Assembly: GCA_016745215.1 (NCBI GenBank)
Contig: CP050890.1
Coordinates: forward strand, 5,952,001 to 6,016,000
DNA length: 64,000 nt
Direction of reading: 5' to 3'
Source of the DNA: Thiohalocapsa sp. PB-PSB1
GTDB lineage: Bacteria; Pseudomonadota; Gammaproteobacteria; Chromatiales; Chromatiaceae
Each line of letters begins with the position of its first letter. Positions within the stretch are counted from its first letter, which is position 1. A program made the position numbers and the translations under genes. The notes below the pieces were generated by a model that was not told where the DNA came from, searched no databases, and was given only the letters and a program-made list of their open reading frames with translations. Of the stretch, positions 8,036 to 16,839 are shown piece after piece.

Positions 8036-8673
8036 ATCGCGCCGAGCAAAGCTCGGCGCCTCTTGCCGGGTGAAAGTCCCGGTCGGGTAAGGGCTAGCCA
8101 CCCACCCGTATCGAGTGTTGGTCCTGCTGCGGAGCTTTGTGCCTCGCGAACAAAGTGAATTGCAGGGCAAGCGTACACAGAGAATCCTGTAAGCCGTAGG
8201 GGAGATCGTGCTCCCTGAAGTGCGCCTGTTTGGATCAGGGCAGCTTCGAGAAAGCAAAGTAAGCGGATGACAACAGTGTTAACGTCCTAGAAGTCAACAT
8301 GAAGCACGCGCTAGCTGGCAAGTGTGTGGATGTCCGCCGGAGTCCGGAGTCCTCAGGCTTATGTATGCAGGAAGAGAGGCGTCAGAGAACTCGGGAAGCC
8401 CCGAAGACTCCGACAAGAGGTGACATGATGAAATCGTCAGCGTTGGGACACGAACGGGTGAAGAGCCCACCTGTTCACAGGCTGGCGGCGTGGGCGCGGG
8501 TCGAGTTGTCGAACAGGGAGCGCGTAGGTAGGCGGGAGACCGCCGGATGTCGACGGGGTGTCTTATCGGGCATCGTCGTCGGAGACGGGGAAAGCCCGTC
8601 CTAAGGCGTAAGGACCCGACGGGAGTACGCAGCCCGCAAAGGAAACAGGTGCCGGACACGCCGGATCGGGTCT

Positions 8674-10002
8674 ATGCCAACCTCACTGCGGGGAAGAGCC
8701 AATCGAGCCCCGAGGGGAGGCAGGCAGAGCAAACACCACCGCTTTCGCAACCTCTTCGGCGAGGTGACTGTCGAGCTGTTGATGCACTGCCGGTCACGAC
8801 CTGAACAAGGACGCGGCCAGCGGCGTCGACGGGGTGACGGCGAAGGAGTACGCTGTTGACCTCTACGCCAACATCACCGACCTGGCCGAGCGCGTGAAGG
8901 CCGGGCGCTACCGGGCCAAGCTGGTGCGGCGCGTCGACATTCCCAAAGAGAACGGAAAACAGCGACCGCCGGTCTTGCCGGCCCTGGAAGACAAGCTCGT
9001 GTAGCTGGCCTGCGCCAAGCTGCTGAGCGCGATCCCCCTGTCCGATCGGGGAACAGGACTTCTGCGACTGCAGCCACGGCTAGCGGCTGGGCCGCGGCGC
9101 CAAGGAGGCAGTGATCGGGCTTGCGCACGCGCTTCAGTACGGCGGTTACCAGCATGTGGTGGAGGCCGACATCCGGGGCTTTTTCGACCACATGGACCAC
9201 GACTGGGTGATCAAGATGCTGAGGCGTAGGATCGATGATCGGGCCTTTCTCGGGCTGATCCGCAAATGGCTCAAAGCCGGCAGACTCGACACCGACGGAG
9301 CGGTTCGGTATCCCGGCGAAGGGACACCGCAGGGCGGGATCGTCTCGCCCGTGTTGGCGAACGTCTACCTACACGATGCGCTGGACCTGTGGGTTGAGCG
9401 CGTGGTCAAGCCCCGTTGTCGGGGCCGGGTGCTGTTGTGCCGATACGCCGATGATTTCGTGTGCGCGTTCGCCTGTCGGGCGGACGCCCAGCGGTTCTAT
9501 CAGGTGCTGCCGAAACGGCTGGAGAAATTCGGCCTCGAGGTCGCCCCCGAGAAGACTCAGATCGTGCTGTTCAGCCGCTCGCGGCCGGACCCGAGCATGC
9601 GGCTTGTCGTTATCGGCTTCGAGCTGTACTGGTACCGTACCTTTCGGGGGCGGGTACAGCTCATGCGTCGGACCGCGCGCAAGTGTTTGCAGCGCGCCAT
9701 CCGCAGCATCACGAACTGGATCAGGAGCCACCGGCATCTGCCGGGCCGGGAGTTCGTCAAGGAGCTTAATCGACGGCTGTTGGGCCACGACAACGACGAC
9801 GGGCTGCGCGACAACGCGGCGGCCCTATGGCGGTTGCATACGGCGGCCGTCGCGGCGGCATTCAAATGGCTGAATCGGCGGGGGGGGCAAGCGCCGGAGC
9901 TTCACTTGGGACGCGTTCAAGCGCGCCCTGAAGCGGCTCGGCGTTGCCCGCCCTCGCATCACCGAGCCATCATGTGTCCAGTCGCAACTGGTGTTTGCAT
10001 GA
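8674..10002 (+). pseudogene. Group II intron reverse transcriptase/maturase, copy 2, multiply broken
   Basis: Carries the same lesions as copy 1, base for base: the frameshift after LLMHC, TAG at 9002, the garbled stretch after KLLSAI, and the TAG after CDCSHG. The long open part (9111 onward) has RGFFDHMDHDW, the GTPQGG motif and YADDF. The G run here is eight long, one more than the seven needed to stay in frame, so the C-terminus is wrong in a different way (APELHLGRVQARPEA instead of KRRSFTWDAFKRALK). The proper frame would stop at TGA 10000-10002. Confidence 0.85.
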
Positions 10003-10035
10003 CCGCTCTTGCTCGCTTGATGAATGAGTACAACC

Positions 10036-10108
10036 GAGGAACCGGATGCGAGTAAACTGCACGTCCGGGTCTGTGGCGGGGGCTCCGGGTAACCGGAGTC
10101 TCTACGCC
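10036..10108 (+). ncRNA. Group II intron domains V and VI, copy 2
   Basis: Same fold as in copy 1, except that the domain V tip reads GCGAGTAAACTGC rather than GCGGGAAAACTGC. This breaks one G-C pair next to the loop and changes the loop bases. Domain V is the catalytic core, so this copy may splice poorly. Confidence 0.6.
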
Positions 10109-10144
10109 GGAGCCAGCCAATAAAAGGTGGACATAAGGCGAAAG

Positions 10145-10996
10145 ATGTTGATAGTTCTCATCATCACCCTGCTGGCGCTTACGGCCAGTATTGTGGCCCT
10201 GCTGTGGTTTGGAGCCTACCGCTGGAACGCCGGCACGCAAGAACTGCGGGCACGGTTGGATGCGGCTCGCTCACCGACTGGGCCGTTTGCTGTTGACTTC
10301 CGCGAATTGAGCGATTTGCCCGCTCCGGTTCAGCGCTACTTCCGCACGGTGCTTACGGACGGGCAGCCGACGGTGGCCGGATTGCGAGTGCGGCACACGG
10401 GAACGTTCAATGTGGGTGAAATCAAGGACCAATGGAAACCGTTCACTTCGGATCAGAAGGTAGTCGCGCAACGACCCGGCTTTGACTGGGACGGGCGCAT
10501 TGCAATGATGCCCGGGCTGCCAGTGCGCGTTCACGACGCCTACGTAGCGGGCGAAGGAATTCTCCACGCCTCGCTTCTAGGCCTCTTCTCGTTGGCTAGA
10601 GTACGCGACACCGATGACATGGCGAAAGGCGAATTGATGCGATTCCTCGCAGAGGCAACTTGGTATCCGACTCTGTTGCTTCCCAGTCAAGGCGTGCACT
10701 GGAAATCTGTTGATGATCGCTCGGCCTATGCCACGTTGACCGACGGAGACCGTTCCGCGACCATGCTGTTTGTATTCAATGATGCGGGATTCATCGAGAC
10801 TGTCCAGGCAGATGCCCGTGGCCGAATGGTGAGTGGCAAGATCGTCCAGACACCTTGGCAAGGTCGATTTTGGAACTACAGCGAGCGCGTTGGAATGCGG
10901 GTGCCGCTCGATGGCGAGGTGGCATGGCTTCTCCCAGCCGGCGCAAAACCTTACTGGCGCGGTCGCATCACTGAGATCGCTTACGAGTTCATGTAA
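10145..10996 (+). CDS. DUF6544-family protein
   Basis: 283 residues. One N-terminal membrane helix (LIVLIITLLALTASIVALLW) is followed by the DUF6544 core, including DLPAPVQRYFRTVL, the central FDWDGRIAMMPGLPV segment and the C-terminal WLLPAGAKPYWRGRITEI. The family is of unknown function; the core is probably a beta-rich fold outside the membrane. I take ATG 10145, with AAGG at 10135-10138, rather than GTG 10127, which has no spaced ribosome site. It lies directly after intron copy 2, so it may be the cassette following attC site 5, though no further attC is seen downstream. Confidence 0.75.
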   Translation: MLIVLIITLLALTASIVALLWFGAYRWNAGTQELRARLDAARSPTGPFAVDFRELSDLPAPVQRYFRTVLTDGQPTVAGLRVRHTGTFNVGEIKDQWKPFTSDQKVVAQRPGFDWDGRIAMMPGLPVRVHDAYVAGEGILHASLLGLFSLARVRDTDDMAKGELMRFLAEATWYPTLLLPSQGVHWKSVDDRSAYATLTDGDRSATMLFVFNDAGFIETVQADARGRMVSGKIVQTPWQGRFWNYSERVGMRVPLDGEVAWLLPAGAKPYWRGRITEIAYEFM

Positions 10997-11077
10997 TGAT
11001 CGAAAGCGAATCACATCAGCGGCTGTCTTGCAGCGGTCCGCCGCTGAATCGGAGCGCTAGCCGAGAAAGATGAAACC

Positions 11078-11923
11078 ATGACCAGAAATACAACAGCACA
11101 TAAAGCATCGCGGATACAATTCCGTTCATTCTTGCCATTTCTGGTGATTTCTTTCGGTTTGGCCTGGGGAATCCTTGGTTTGTACATCATTCTGCCGGAA
11201 CGTATGGAAGCGGTATTTGGTCAGTTAACCGGCAACCATCCACTATTTTTCCTGGCGGTGTATGCCCCTGCAATTGCGGCCTTCATTCTTGTTGCTAGAA
11301 GCGGTGGTCTCGCAGGCCTACAAAGCTTTCTCGGAAGGGTTTTGCTCTGGCGCTGCAGCGCAGTCTGGTATGCCTTTCTGGTTATTGGGATTCCGTTAAT
11401 CTTCATTTGCGGCTCTGCGATCAGAGGGAACCTTTTTTCGGAACCGTTTCCATTTACGTCCATGCAAGCGTTATTTGTTGGGTTGTTTATATCAGCCGTC
11501 AAAGGTCCGATGGAAGAGTTCGGTTGGCGAGGTCTTGCACTTCCTCTTTTACAAAGGAAATTTGTCCCAATCTGGGCCGGATTGATTCTTGGTGTTATAT
11601 GGGGTCTATGGCATTTCCCTGCCTTTCTCTTGAGTGGAACTCAGCAGAGCGAGTGGTCATTTTCGGCCTTCTTTGCTGGGTGCTTGGCAATCAGCGTTAT
11701 CGGGACGGCACTGTTCAATAGTTCACATGGCAGCATTCTGCTGTCAGCATTTTTCCACTTCCAGTTGATGAACCCGATCTTTCCAGATGCCCAGCCCTAC
11801 GACACATACCTGCTGATTGCCGTTGCCAGCCTAATCGTTTGGATAAAGCGTAAAGACATGTTCACAAAAAGAAGTTCAATCACTGAGGTCATTCCAAACC
11901 AGAGAGAATTGACCCATGGCTAA
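11078..11923 (+). CDS. CPBP-family intramembrane metalloprotease
   Basis: 281 residues with about seven to eight hydrophobic segments. The Abi/CAAX-protease signature is complete: EE with downstream R in KGPMEEFGWRG (near residue 146), H in GLWHFPAFLL (near 178), and the third motif NSSHGSILLSAFFHFQ (near 223). Members cleave prenylated proteins in eukaryotes; in bacteria they are linked to bacteriocin immunity and phage defence, but the substrate cannot be told from sequence. ATG 11078 has GAGAAAGATGAAACC upstream. The gene is intact, lower in GC than its neighbours and followed by an A-rich repeat, which suggests transfer. Confidence 0.85.
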   Translation: MTRNTTAHKASRIQFRSFLPFLVISFGLAWGILGLYIILPERMEAVFGQLTGNHPLFFLAVYAPAIAAFILVARSGGLAGLQSFLGRVLLWRCSAVWYAFLVIGIPLIFICGSAIRGNLFSEPFPFTSMQALFVGLFISAVKGPMEEFGWRGLALPLLQRKFVPIWAGLILGVIWGLWHFPAFLLSGTQQSEWSFSAFFAGCLAISVIGTALFNSSHGSILLSAFFHFQLMNPIFPDAQPYDTYLLIAVASLIVWIKRKDMFTKRSSITEVIPNQRELTHG

Positions 11924-11950
11924 CAAAAAACAAAAAAAGAAAACAAAAAA

Positions 11951-12026
11951 AGAAACAAAAAAGGACACCCACTTTACTCGAAAAAAGAAACAAAAAAGGA
12001 CACCCACTTTACTCGCACTTTACTCG
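11951..12026. repeat. 30-bp direct repeat, two full copies and a partial third
   Basis: The unit begins AGAAACAAAAAAGGACACCC and ends ACTTTACTCG. Copies lie at 11951-11980 and 11986-12015, with a last partial CACTTTACTCG at 12016-12026, inside a longer A-rich tract from 11924. On the minus strand it reads as a T-rich tract next to AAAGTGGGTGTCC. The rest of 12027-12214 shows no gene; a short frame read on the minus strand (QYKARDHIAQLLGTRGIE) may be a transposase tail. Confidence 0.7.
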
Positions 12027-12214
12027 ATGCCCCTGGTACCGAGTAGTTGGGCAATGTGATCGCGCGCCTTATATTGGTCGCAACCGCAACCCACGCGTTT
12101 TCACGAAAATTGGCGTCCTTTTTCACCGTTTTCACCGCCCTTCGCAAAAGAACGACCCAAGACAGCTAGGAATCGGTGTAAATGGTAAATGGTAAAGTGT
12201 CACCGCAATACCAT

Positions 12215-13177
12215 CTAGTCCGCGGATACCAGCCGGGCCGCGTATTCGGCCTGGGTCATGACCTGGATCTCATCGGCTTTCGCGTGCTCCGCAACCAGAC
12301 CCAACACCTCGGCGAGCAGATCGAACTGGCCGCGGCCGGTAAGAAAATTGTGGGGGTGACTGTATAGGTGGACCACTTCACCGCTTTCGATGGCTCGTCG
12401 CAAGAGTCGCCGAATCCGCGCCACTGTGACGGCCCGAGGGATCAGGCGTCGACCGCCCGCGCGGTAGTTGAGCAGCATCGCGGACGGCAGCATGGCAGGG
12501 CAGCCCCGTTTCCCGTGCCCGGCGGGCTGCACAAAGGGATTGACCTCATCGACCAGACGCAGCAGCCGCGCGACCGAATCACGGCGCACCTCCAGCTGGT
12601 GCGGCGGCCGGTAGGCTTCGAACCGCTCGCCCAGCCTGGCCAGATGCCCAGGCTGGTTGCGAGGAAATACGAAGGTTCGCGGGCGGATCCCGCGCCGCTC
12701 CCAGAACATTCCGAGCAGATCGAACTCCCGCGTCGCCGCCGCCTCACTCGTGTGTGTGTCGTCCAGCGGTAGATGTGTAAAGCCATGTGCCGCGATCTCG
12801 TGCCCACCGGAGGCACGCACCAGATCCAATGCCTCCGGACATAACCAACCGTCAAGGTCCTGGGCTGCCCAGCTCGACTTAAAAGCAGCGCCCCAGTCCG
12901 CGCCCCGGTAGGGGATTGATTCCTCTGTCAGGTAGCTGCAGGCACGGATCTCGTCGGGTGTGTGTACGAATGCCGCAACGAAGGCCCAGGTCGCCGGTAT
13001 CTCGAAGGAGTCGAACAGGCCGACCAGCCGGGCGTAGGTGCTCGCGAGCGCATCCGAGCGCCAGCCAGGGATCGACCCGTCGGCGATCAGATCGGCCATC
13101 CCCCAATAGCCTTCGCAGTCCAACGAAAAAATGAAGGTGCCCTTGCTCATGTCGAATCGTACCCCGGTTGACCGCAT
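12215..13177 (-). CDS. Polysaccharide deacetylase-like protein (NodB fold)
   Basis: 320 residues. The NodB start is FIFSLDCEGYWG (D and following acid for metal binding). The HxxxH-type motif is in HEIAAHGFTHLPLDD. The region FVFPRNQPGHL and the late HLYSHPHNFL supply the other active-site motifs. Such enzymes remove acetyl groups from surface or exported polysaccharides. The lack of a signal peptide points to a cytosolic step, as in capsule or exosortase-linked clusters. ATG 13150 (MSKGTFIF) is an equally good start. It lies 18 bases behind the GNAT-like gene on the same strand, so the two form an operon. Confidence 0.8.
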   Translation of the reverse strand: MRSTGVRFDMSKGTFIFSLDCEGYWGMADLIADGSIPGWRSDALASTYARLVGLFDSFEIPATWAFVAAFVHTPDEIRACSYLTEESIPYRGADWGAAFKSSWAAQDLDGWLCPEALDLVRASGGHEIAAHGFTHLPLDDTHTSEAAATREFDLLGMFWERRGIRPRTFVFPRNQPGHLARLGERFEAYRPPHQLEVRRDSVARLLRLVDEVNPFVQPAGHGKRGCPAMLPSAMLLNYRAGGRRLIPRAVTVARIRRLLRRAIESGEVVHLYSHPHNFLTGRGQFDLLAEVLGLVAEHAKADEIQVMTQAEYAARLVSAD

Positions 13178-13195
13178 GTGGCCCTGTTTGATTGT

Positions 13196-14278
13196 TCAAA
13201 GGCTGGCATCGCCGTCGAACGGGCTTGGGTCCCAGGCCGACGGCGTGGCCAGACATGGCTCCAATCGCTGGTCTAGCGGTCGATAATAGAATAGCCAGCT
13301 TGGCAGCTGCCGACGTTGCGGTGACAGCGCCAAAAGGGCTTCGCGTTTGGTAGACTCCAGACCCACGACCTCGACGATGTGCACACCCTGCTCGGCGGCC
13401 AGGCGCAGCACGCCGACCATCAGGCTCTGTACAAGAGCGCGCGCGTCTCCCAGAACTTGCAGATCGGCAACCCGGTAACGCGTGAGACCGATCGCGTCTT
13501 GATCGTGCCTGAATATGACGATATACCCAAGCAGCTCGCCCCCTTCCTCCAGGGCCAAGATGGCGAGCCGTCCGCGGTCCAAGGCCGATTTGAAGTGCCA
13601 GGACAGTGCTTGGTAGCTACGGACCGCGAGCAGCCGGTCCTGCTGCCGGCGCAGTCGCTCCCAGAAGGCGTCGAATCGATCGTCGAATTCTGCCAGCTGG
13701 ATTGTCTGCGACAGATCCCTCGTTCCGCGCCGGGGGTGCAGGCGCTCGACGCCGCGCAGTGCAAGACCCACCGGGGCGCTGAGCATGTTCGCGAGGGGTA
13801 CGCGCAGATGCCTCAGGGCGCTGGCGGCAAAGCCCCGCGTATTCGTGACCCAGAAGAGGGCTTTATCGTATTCCGCATGGGGCACTGGCCGAAACCGGAC
13901 GGCGGAAAAGATCTTGCTGACGCGACTGCTCGCGGTGCTCGTGAGCAGGAGATCGACGTCGCGCTGGCGCAGGAAGCGCCGAAACAGCTTGATTGAATCC
14001 CGGCGAAACTTGGGATCGACGGCCCAGCGGCACGCAGCGGCGACTCGGATCGGCCTGCCGTTCCACTCGTACCTCAGCGGGAGATTGCCGAAAGTCCCTA
14101 CGATCGAGCCGTCGTCATGCTCGAGGACCCAGCCCATACTGGATGCCGTGTCGCGGAACGGGTTGGATTCCCAGTGGTTCAGCCAGCCGATCTCGCCCTC
14201 GGCAGTAAGTCCGTTCGCCCGCAGCAAGGCTGCGACCGGCGCGTAGTCCTCTGGTGTCATCTCGCGGATACCGGCCAT
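13196..14278 (-). CDS. GNAT-type acyltransferase-like protein
   Basis: 360 residues with two GNAT-like halves. The first runs from IREMTPEDYAPVAALL to CRWAVDPKFRRDSIKLFRRF, which is the acyl-CoA-binding turn region. The second includes LLGYIVIFRHDQDAIGLTRY and RVADLQVLGDARALV. Proteins of this shape occur in exopolysaccharide clusters, where they may acylate sugars or precursors. Pairing with a deacetylase-like enzyme suggests tailoring of a surface glycan (inference). Full-length and intact. Confidence 0.65.
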   Translation of the reverse strand: MAGIREMTPEDYAPVAALLRANGLTAEGEIGWLNHWESNPFRDTASSMGWVLEHDDGSIVGTFGNLPLRYEWNGRPIRVAAACRWAVDPKFRRDSIKLFRRFLRQRDVDLLLTSTASSRVSKIFSAVRFRPVPHAEYDKALFWVTNTRGFAASALRHLRVPLANMLSAPVGLALRGVERLHPRRGTRDLSQTIQLAEFDDRFDAFWERLRRQQDRLLAVRSYQALSWHFKSALDRGRLAILALEEGGELLGYIVIFRHDQDAIGLTRYRVADLQVLGDARALVQSLMVGVLRLAAEQGVHIVEVVGLESTKREALLALSPQRRQLPSWLFYYRPLDQRLEPCLATPSAWDPSPFDGDASL

Positions 14279-15018
14279 TCGAACTCGTCCAACTCCTGGC
14301 TAAAGATGAAGTTTATTTGCAGCGTTCTGACATCGACCCAGCTCGGACCCAGCTCGAGTCTCGAGCGGAGTATGTATCAGGCCCGGATTTCCCTACTGAG
14401 GGATCGGCGTCCACCCGCGCACAAGGTGGCCGGCTCTAGGCTCGCTTGTTCAACGACTTGGGCAACTCCCCTTGGGTCGTTGGCCAGCGAACTGCCGGAC
14501 TCGATCAGGGCGATCCTGCCAACCCTGAGAAAGTAGGACGACGATAAGGGAAATTCAACGGCACGATTGTGGGGCGAGTCGTTCCGGTCCGCGCCGTGCG
14601 CCGGCTCGAACGCACGCTCCGCTGTTCTGCCGCCACCCTGAGCCTCGCATCGAAGAGCTTCGCGCCGACCAGCACCATCAGGTCCGCGAGCTGCTGCAGC
14701 GGCTGGCACCTTACGAGCAGCGGGTCTCGATCTGGGTGCACAAAGGGCTTCGCCACCTGCTACCCGTGGATTCTTCGAAATTTCACCTGATGCTCGAGGA
14801 GCCCACCGGCTGAAGCAACGCAGCCCGCAGGCAGGCGCGCTGGTGCGTCGCGGCTGTCAGAAACTATCTGCCCGATCCGGCCTGTCGTTTCGTTCGTCTT
14901 CGGCGGTGCGGCGTTGTTGCGTAGGCCCAGCCATGTGACCTTCGCCGCGTCTTGAAGACGATCTACATGACTGCCCTGTATCGGGAAGTCTTCATTCTTC
15001 GGTGCCCGTATCGAGCTG
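14279..15018. other. Region without an intact gene
   Basis: 740 bases between two minus-strand genes. It contains one open stretch on the plus strand with coding character but no start (listed separately). The remainder shows no recognisable gene, RNA or repeat. Confidence 0.6.
14536..14813 (+). pseudogene. Start-less coding fragment
   Basis: An open frame ending ELRADQHHQVRELLQRLAPY, then EQRVSIWVHKGLRHLLP and LMLEEPTG before TGA 14811-14813. The helical, charged pattern looks like the end of a real protein, but there is no start codon in frame after the stop near 14530. Family unknown. Confidence 0.3.
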
Positions 15019-15654
15019 CTATCGCGCTTTCGGCTTAGTGTTAGGTGACGATGGCTCATCGTCCCAATCCCGACGCAACTGCTTCAATCGCGAACGCCAG
15101 CCATCGACATCCCCATAGTCGAAGAATTTTTCAGCGCGATGATGCGCGTCCAGGGTGCGTTGCGCATGCTTGATCGGACACCAGAACTGTTCCGTTCGCG
15201 CGATGATCTCCCGGGCATATGCGATGAGCCCGTTGGCATAACCGCAGTAAACGCAATTGAGCTTCTCGATCGCGTTCAAGTAGCCCAGTCGATGGCGGTC
15301 GATCACGAGATAGTCACCACGGCACACCCGCGGAATGCCGTAAACGCGGAAACACAGATGCTGGAAAACGGTTATCGACAGATCGAGGATGACCAGAGGA
15401 ATGACCATACCGTAGATAATCGGCGCGGACAGGATGAAGGACAGCGGCGCTTGGCGCAGGTAACGCCATAGCCCGATGCGTTGCTGGCGCTGGAGAAGTC
15501 GAACGCTTCTCTCGAAAACCACCTTGCCGCGGTGGAAGGTGTAACGAAAATCCGCACGTTTTTCTGCCAACAGGCGTTCGACCTCCTGTTCCAGCTCAAA
15601 CTGTAAGTTGCGTAGCCGTTCCAGTAGGTCGTCTAGTGTCGTCTTGTTTTGCAT
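15019..15654 (-). CDS. Conserved hypothetical inner-membrane protein
   Basis: 211 residues from ATG 15654. A longer frame starts at ATG 15684. An N-terminal coiled-coil-like stretch (LDDLLERLRNLQFELEQEVE) comes first. Two hydrophobic segments follow (LSFILSAPIIYGMVIPLVIL and ITVFQHLCF). Then comes a cysteine-bearing motif KLNCVYCGYANGLIAY with REIIARTEQFWCPIKHA, which looks like a conserved functional site, possibly metal-binding. The acidic tail DDEPSSPNTKPKAR ends it. I recognise the pattern as a widespread uncharacterised proteobacterial family but cannot give a function. Confidence 0.7.
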   Translation of the reverse strand: MQNKTTLDDLLERLRNLQFELEQEVERLLAEKRADFRYTFHRGKVVFERSVRLLQRQQRIGLWRYLRQAPLSFILSAPIIYGMVIPLVILDLSITVFQHLCFRVYGIPRVCRGDYLVIDRHRLGYLNAIEKLNCVYCGYANGLIAYAREIIARTEQFWCPIKHAQRTLDAHHRAEKFFDYGDVDGWRSRLKQLRRDWDDEPSSPNTKPKAR

Positions 15655-15763
15655 TGGTTCTTTCGGCTTGGTGACAGCCCTCATCTCCAAGTAGCAACAG
15701 CCATCACCCCTCCGATTCGAAGTGCCGGGTATCAGCCGAACCGTGGAAACGGTGCCGTATTCC

Positions 15764-16052
15764 TCAAATAGTGATCGGATAGGTGCGAACGCTTTCGCCC
15801 ACCTGGGCCGCGAGCTCCCGGGTTGGGGTCAGCATCAGGCAGCGGGGCGATCGGTGTTGGCCATTGGACTTGCTCAGCAGGTGCAACATCGGAAGGGTGA
15901 AGGCGGCAGTCTTTCCGGTCCCGGTCTGGGCGCCCGCGAGGACGTCGCGGCGCGACAAGACCGCCGGAATTGCCTGCAGCTGGATGGGTGTGGCCCTGCG
16001 CCGTAACGGCGCGCAACAAGTCGGCGGAAAGGCCGAGCGTAGCGAAAGGCAT
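15764..16052 (-). pseudogene. rhlE: DEAD-box RNA helicase fragment (RhlE-like)
   Basis: Starts properly at ATG 16052 with AGGAG upstream and reads MPFATLGLSADLLRAVTAQG (the Q-motif region). It then loses frame around 15975-15985 through a small deletion. In the next frame it continues SRRDVLAGAQTGTGKTAAFT (Walker A) and CLMLTPTRELAAQVGESVRTY (motif Ia), then breaks off. Only about 95 of some 400 residues remain, so it is a dead 5' remnant. Confidence 0.85.
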
Positions 16053-16437
16053 AACTACTCCTGGGTTGGCCTACCCAGAGGTTTGATAGGCCTGTCTGGG
16101 CCTGTCTAGGCGGGGTGGGTTAACTCGTTCCGCGTGAGCCTTGGGATAAGGAAATTTAACCGAAAGATGGGGAGGCGCCGACCGCAAGTTGCCAGAGCTT
16201 TTTCACTATACGCGAAAGACGTCGGGTTGCATAGCAAAGAATGGTTTCCCCCAGGGCAAACCCGTCCTCCGCTGTTTCTCGCAACGATTCAATCGGATAA
16301 CACGTTTTCTGCTCGAGACGAGAAACTCACCACGAAGGTAATTATTTCGACTTTGTTAGATTGATACTAGCTGTAACTTTTTGATATTACTATACTATCT
16401 TCCTGAATGCTCAGCTATGAAGATAATTTATTCATGA
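16053..16437. other. Region without a recognisable gene
   Basis: 385 bases upstream of the rhlE fragment. The short frame from 16134 lacks family features. A direct CCTGTCTGGG repeat lies near 16090-16107. Nothing else seen. Confidence 0.5.
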
Positions 16438-16839
16438 ATGATCAAATTGTTTTCTACCGATATTCCCACCAATCCCCTCGATGACATTGCCGGGCGCTTT
16501 GTCCGTTTCAGTCTGCGCGTCAAAGGGCATTGTCAGAACATAATCCGCAGCCTGATCAAGCCGGCTGCGGACTATCAGGTGCGCAAGTGGAGCGGCTGGC
16601 ATCATCACATGGCCTTGGTGTTCATGGCGATGCTGTTCATGTTGGAGGAGCGATTACGCGCCGCGGATGTGTACCCGTAGCTGAGTTGCTCCGACATCGA
16701 GGAGCTATTGAAACAGTATCTGCCAAGGCGCGCGGTAACCCAGGAGGAGGTTCTCGCGCAGATGCAAAAACGCCATTGAAAGCGCTTTGCCAGCATACGC
16801 GCCAATTACGCCAAGCAGGGCGTTGAGCTTTGGGAGTAA
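16438..16839 (+). pseudogene. Transposase C-terminal remnant (IS701/IS4-like)
   Basis: The frame reads YQVRKWSGWHHHMALVFMAM and LFMLEERLRAADVYP, then TAG at 16678-16680. It continues in frame with LSCSDIEELLKQYLPRRAV and TQEEVLAQMQKRH, TGA at 16777-16779, and RFASIRANYAKQG to TAA 16837-16839. The W-GWHHHMAL motif is typical of the final third of IS701-type DDE transposases. Two nonsense codons and a missing front make it a relic. Confidence 0.75.

Larger units (their letters stand above)
8036..10111 (+). mobile_element. Group II intron, copy 2
   Basis: Same element as at 3130-5206, with only a few differences seen: eight instead of nine G in the late homopolymer, a handful of base changes in the 3' third, and an altered domain V tip. 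It sits after the GTT of a different attC, in the same orientation. After the shared end near 10108-10111 the flank is GCCAGCCAATAAAAGG, unlike copy 1, so this is a separate insertion rather than a simple tandem duplication of one attC. Confidence 0.8.

Noticed and set aside
12046..12052. GTTGGGC resembling the right core of an attC
   Set aside because: There is no matching left core or stem upstream; the A-rich duplication occupies that space.
16134..16364. 76-codon plus-strand frame
   Set aside because: No homology pattern, no ribosome site, and low-quality codon composition in a decayed region.
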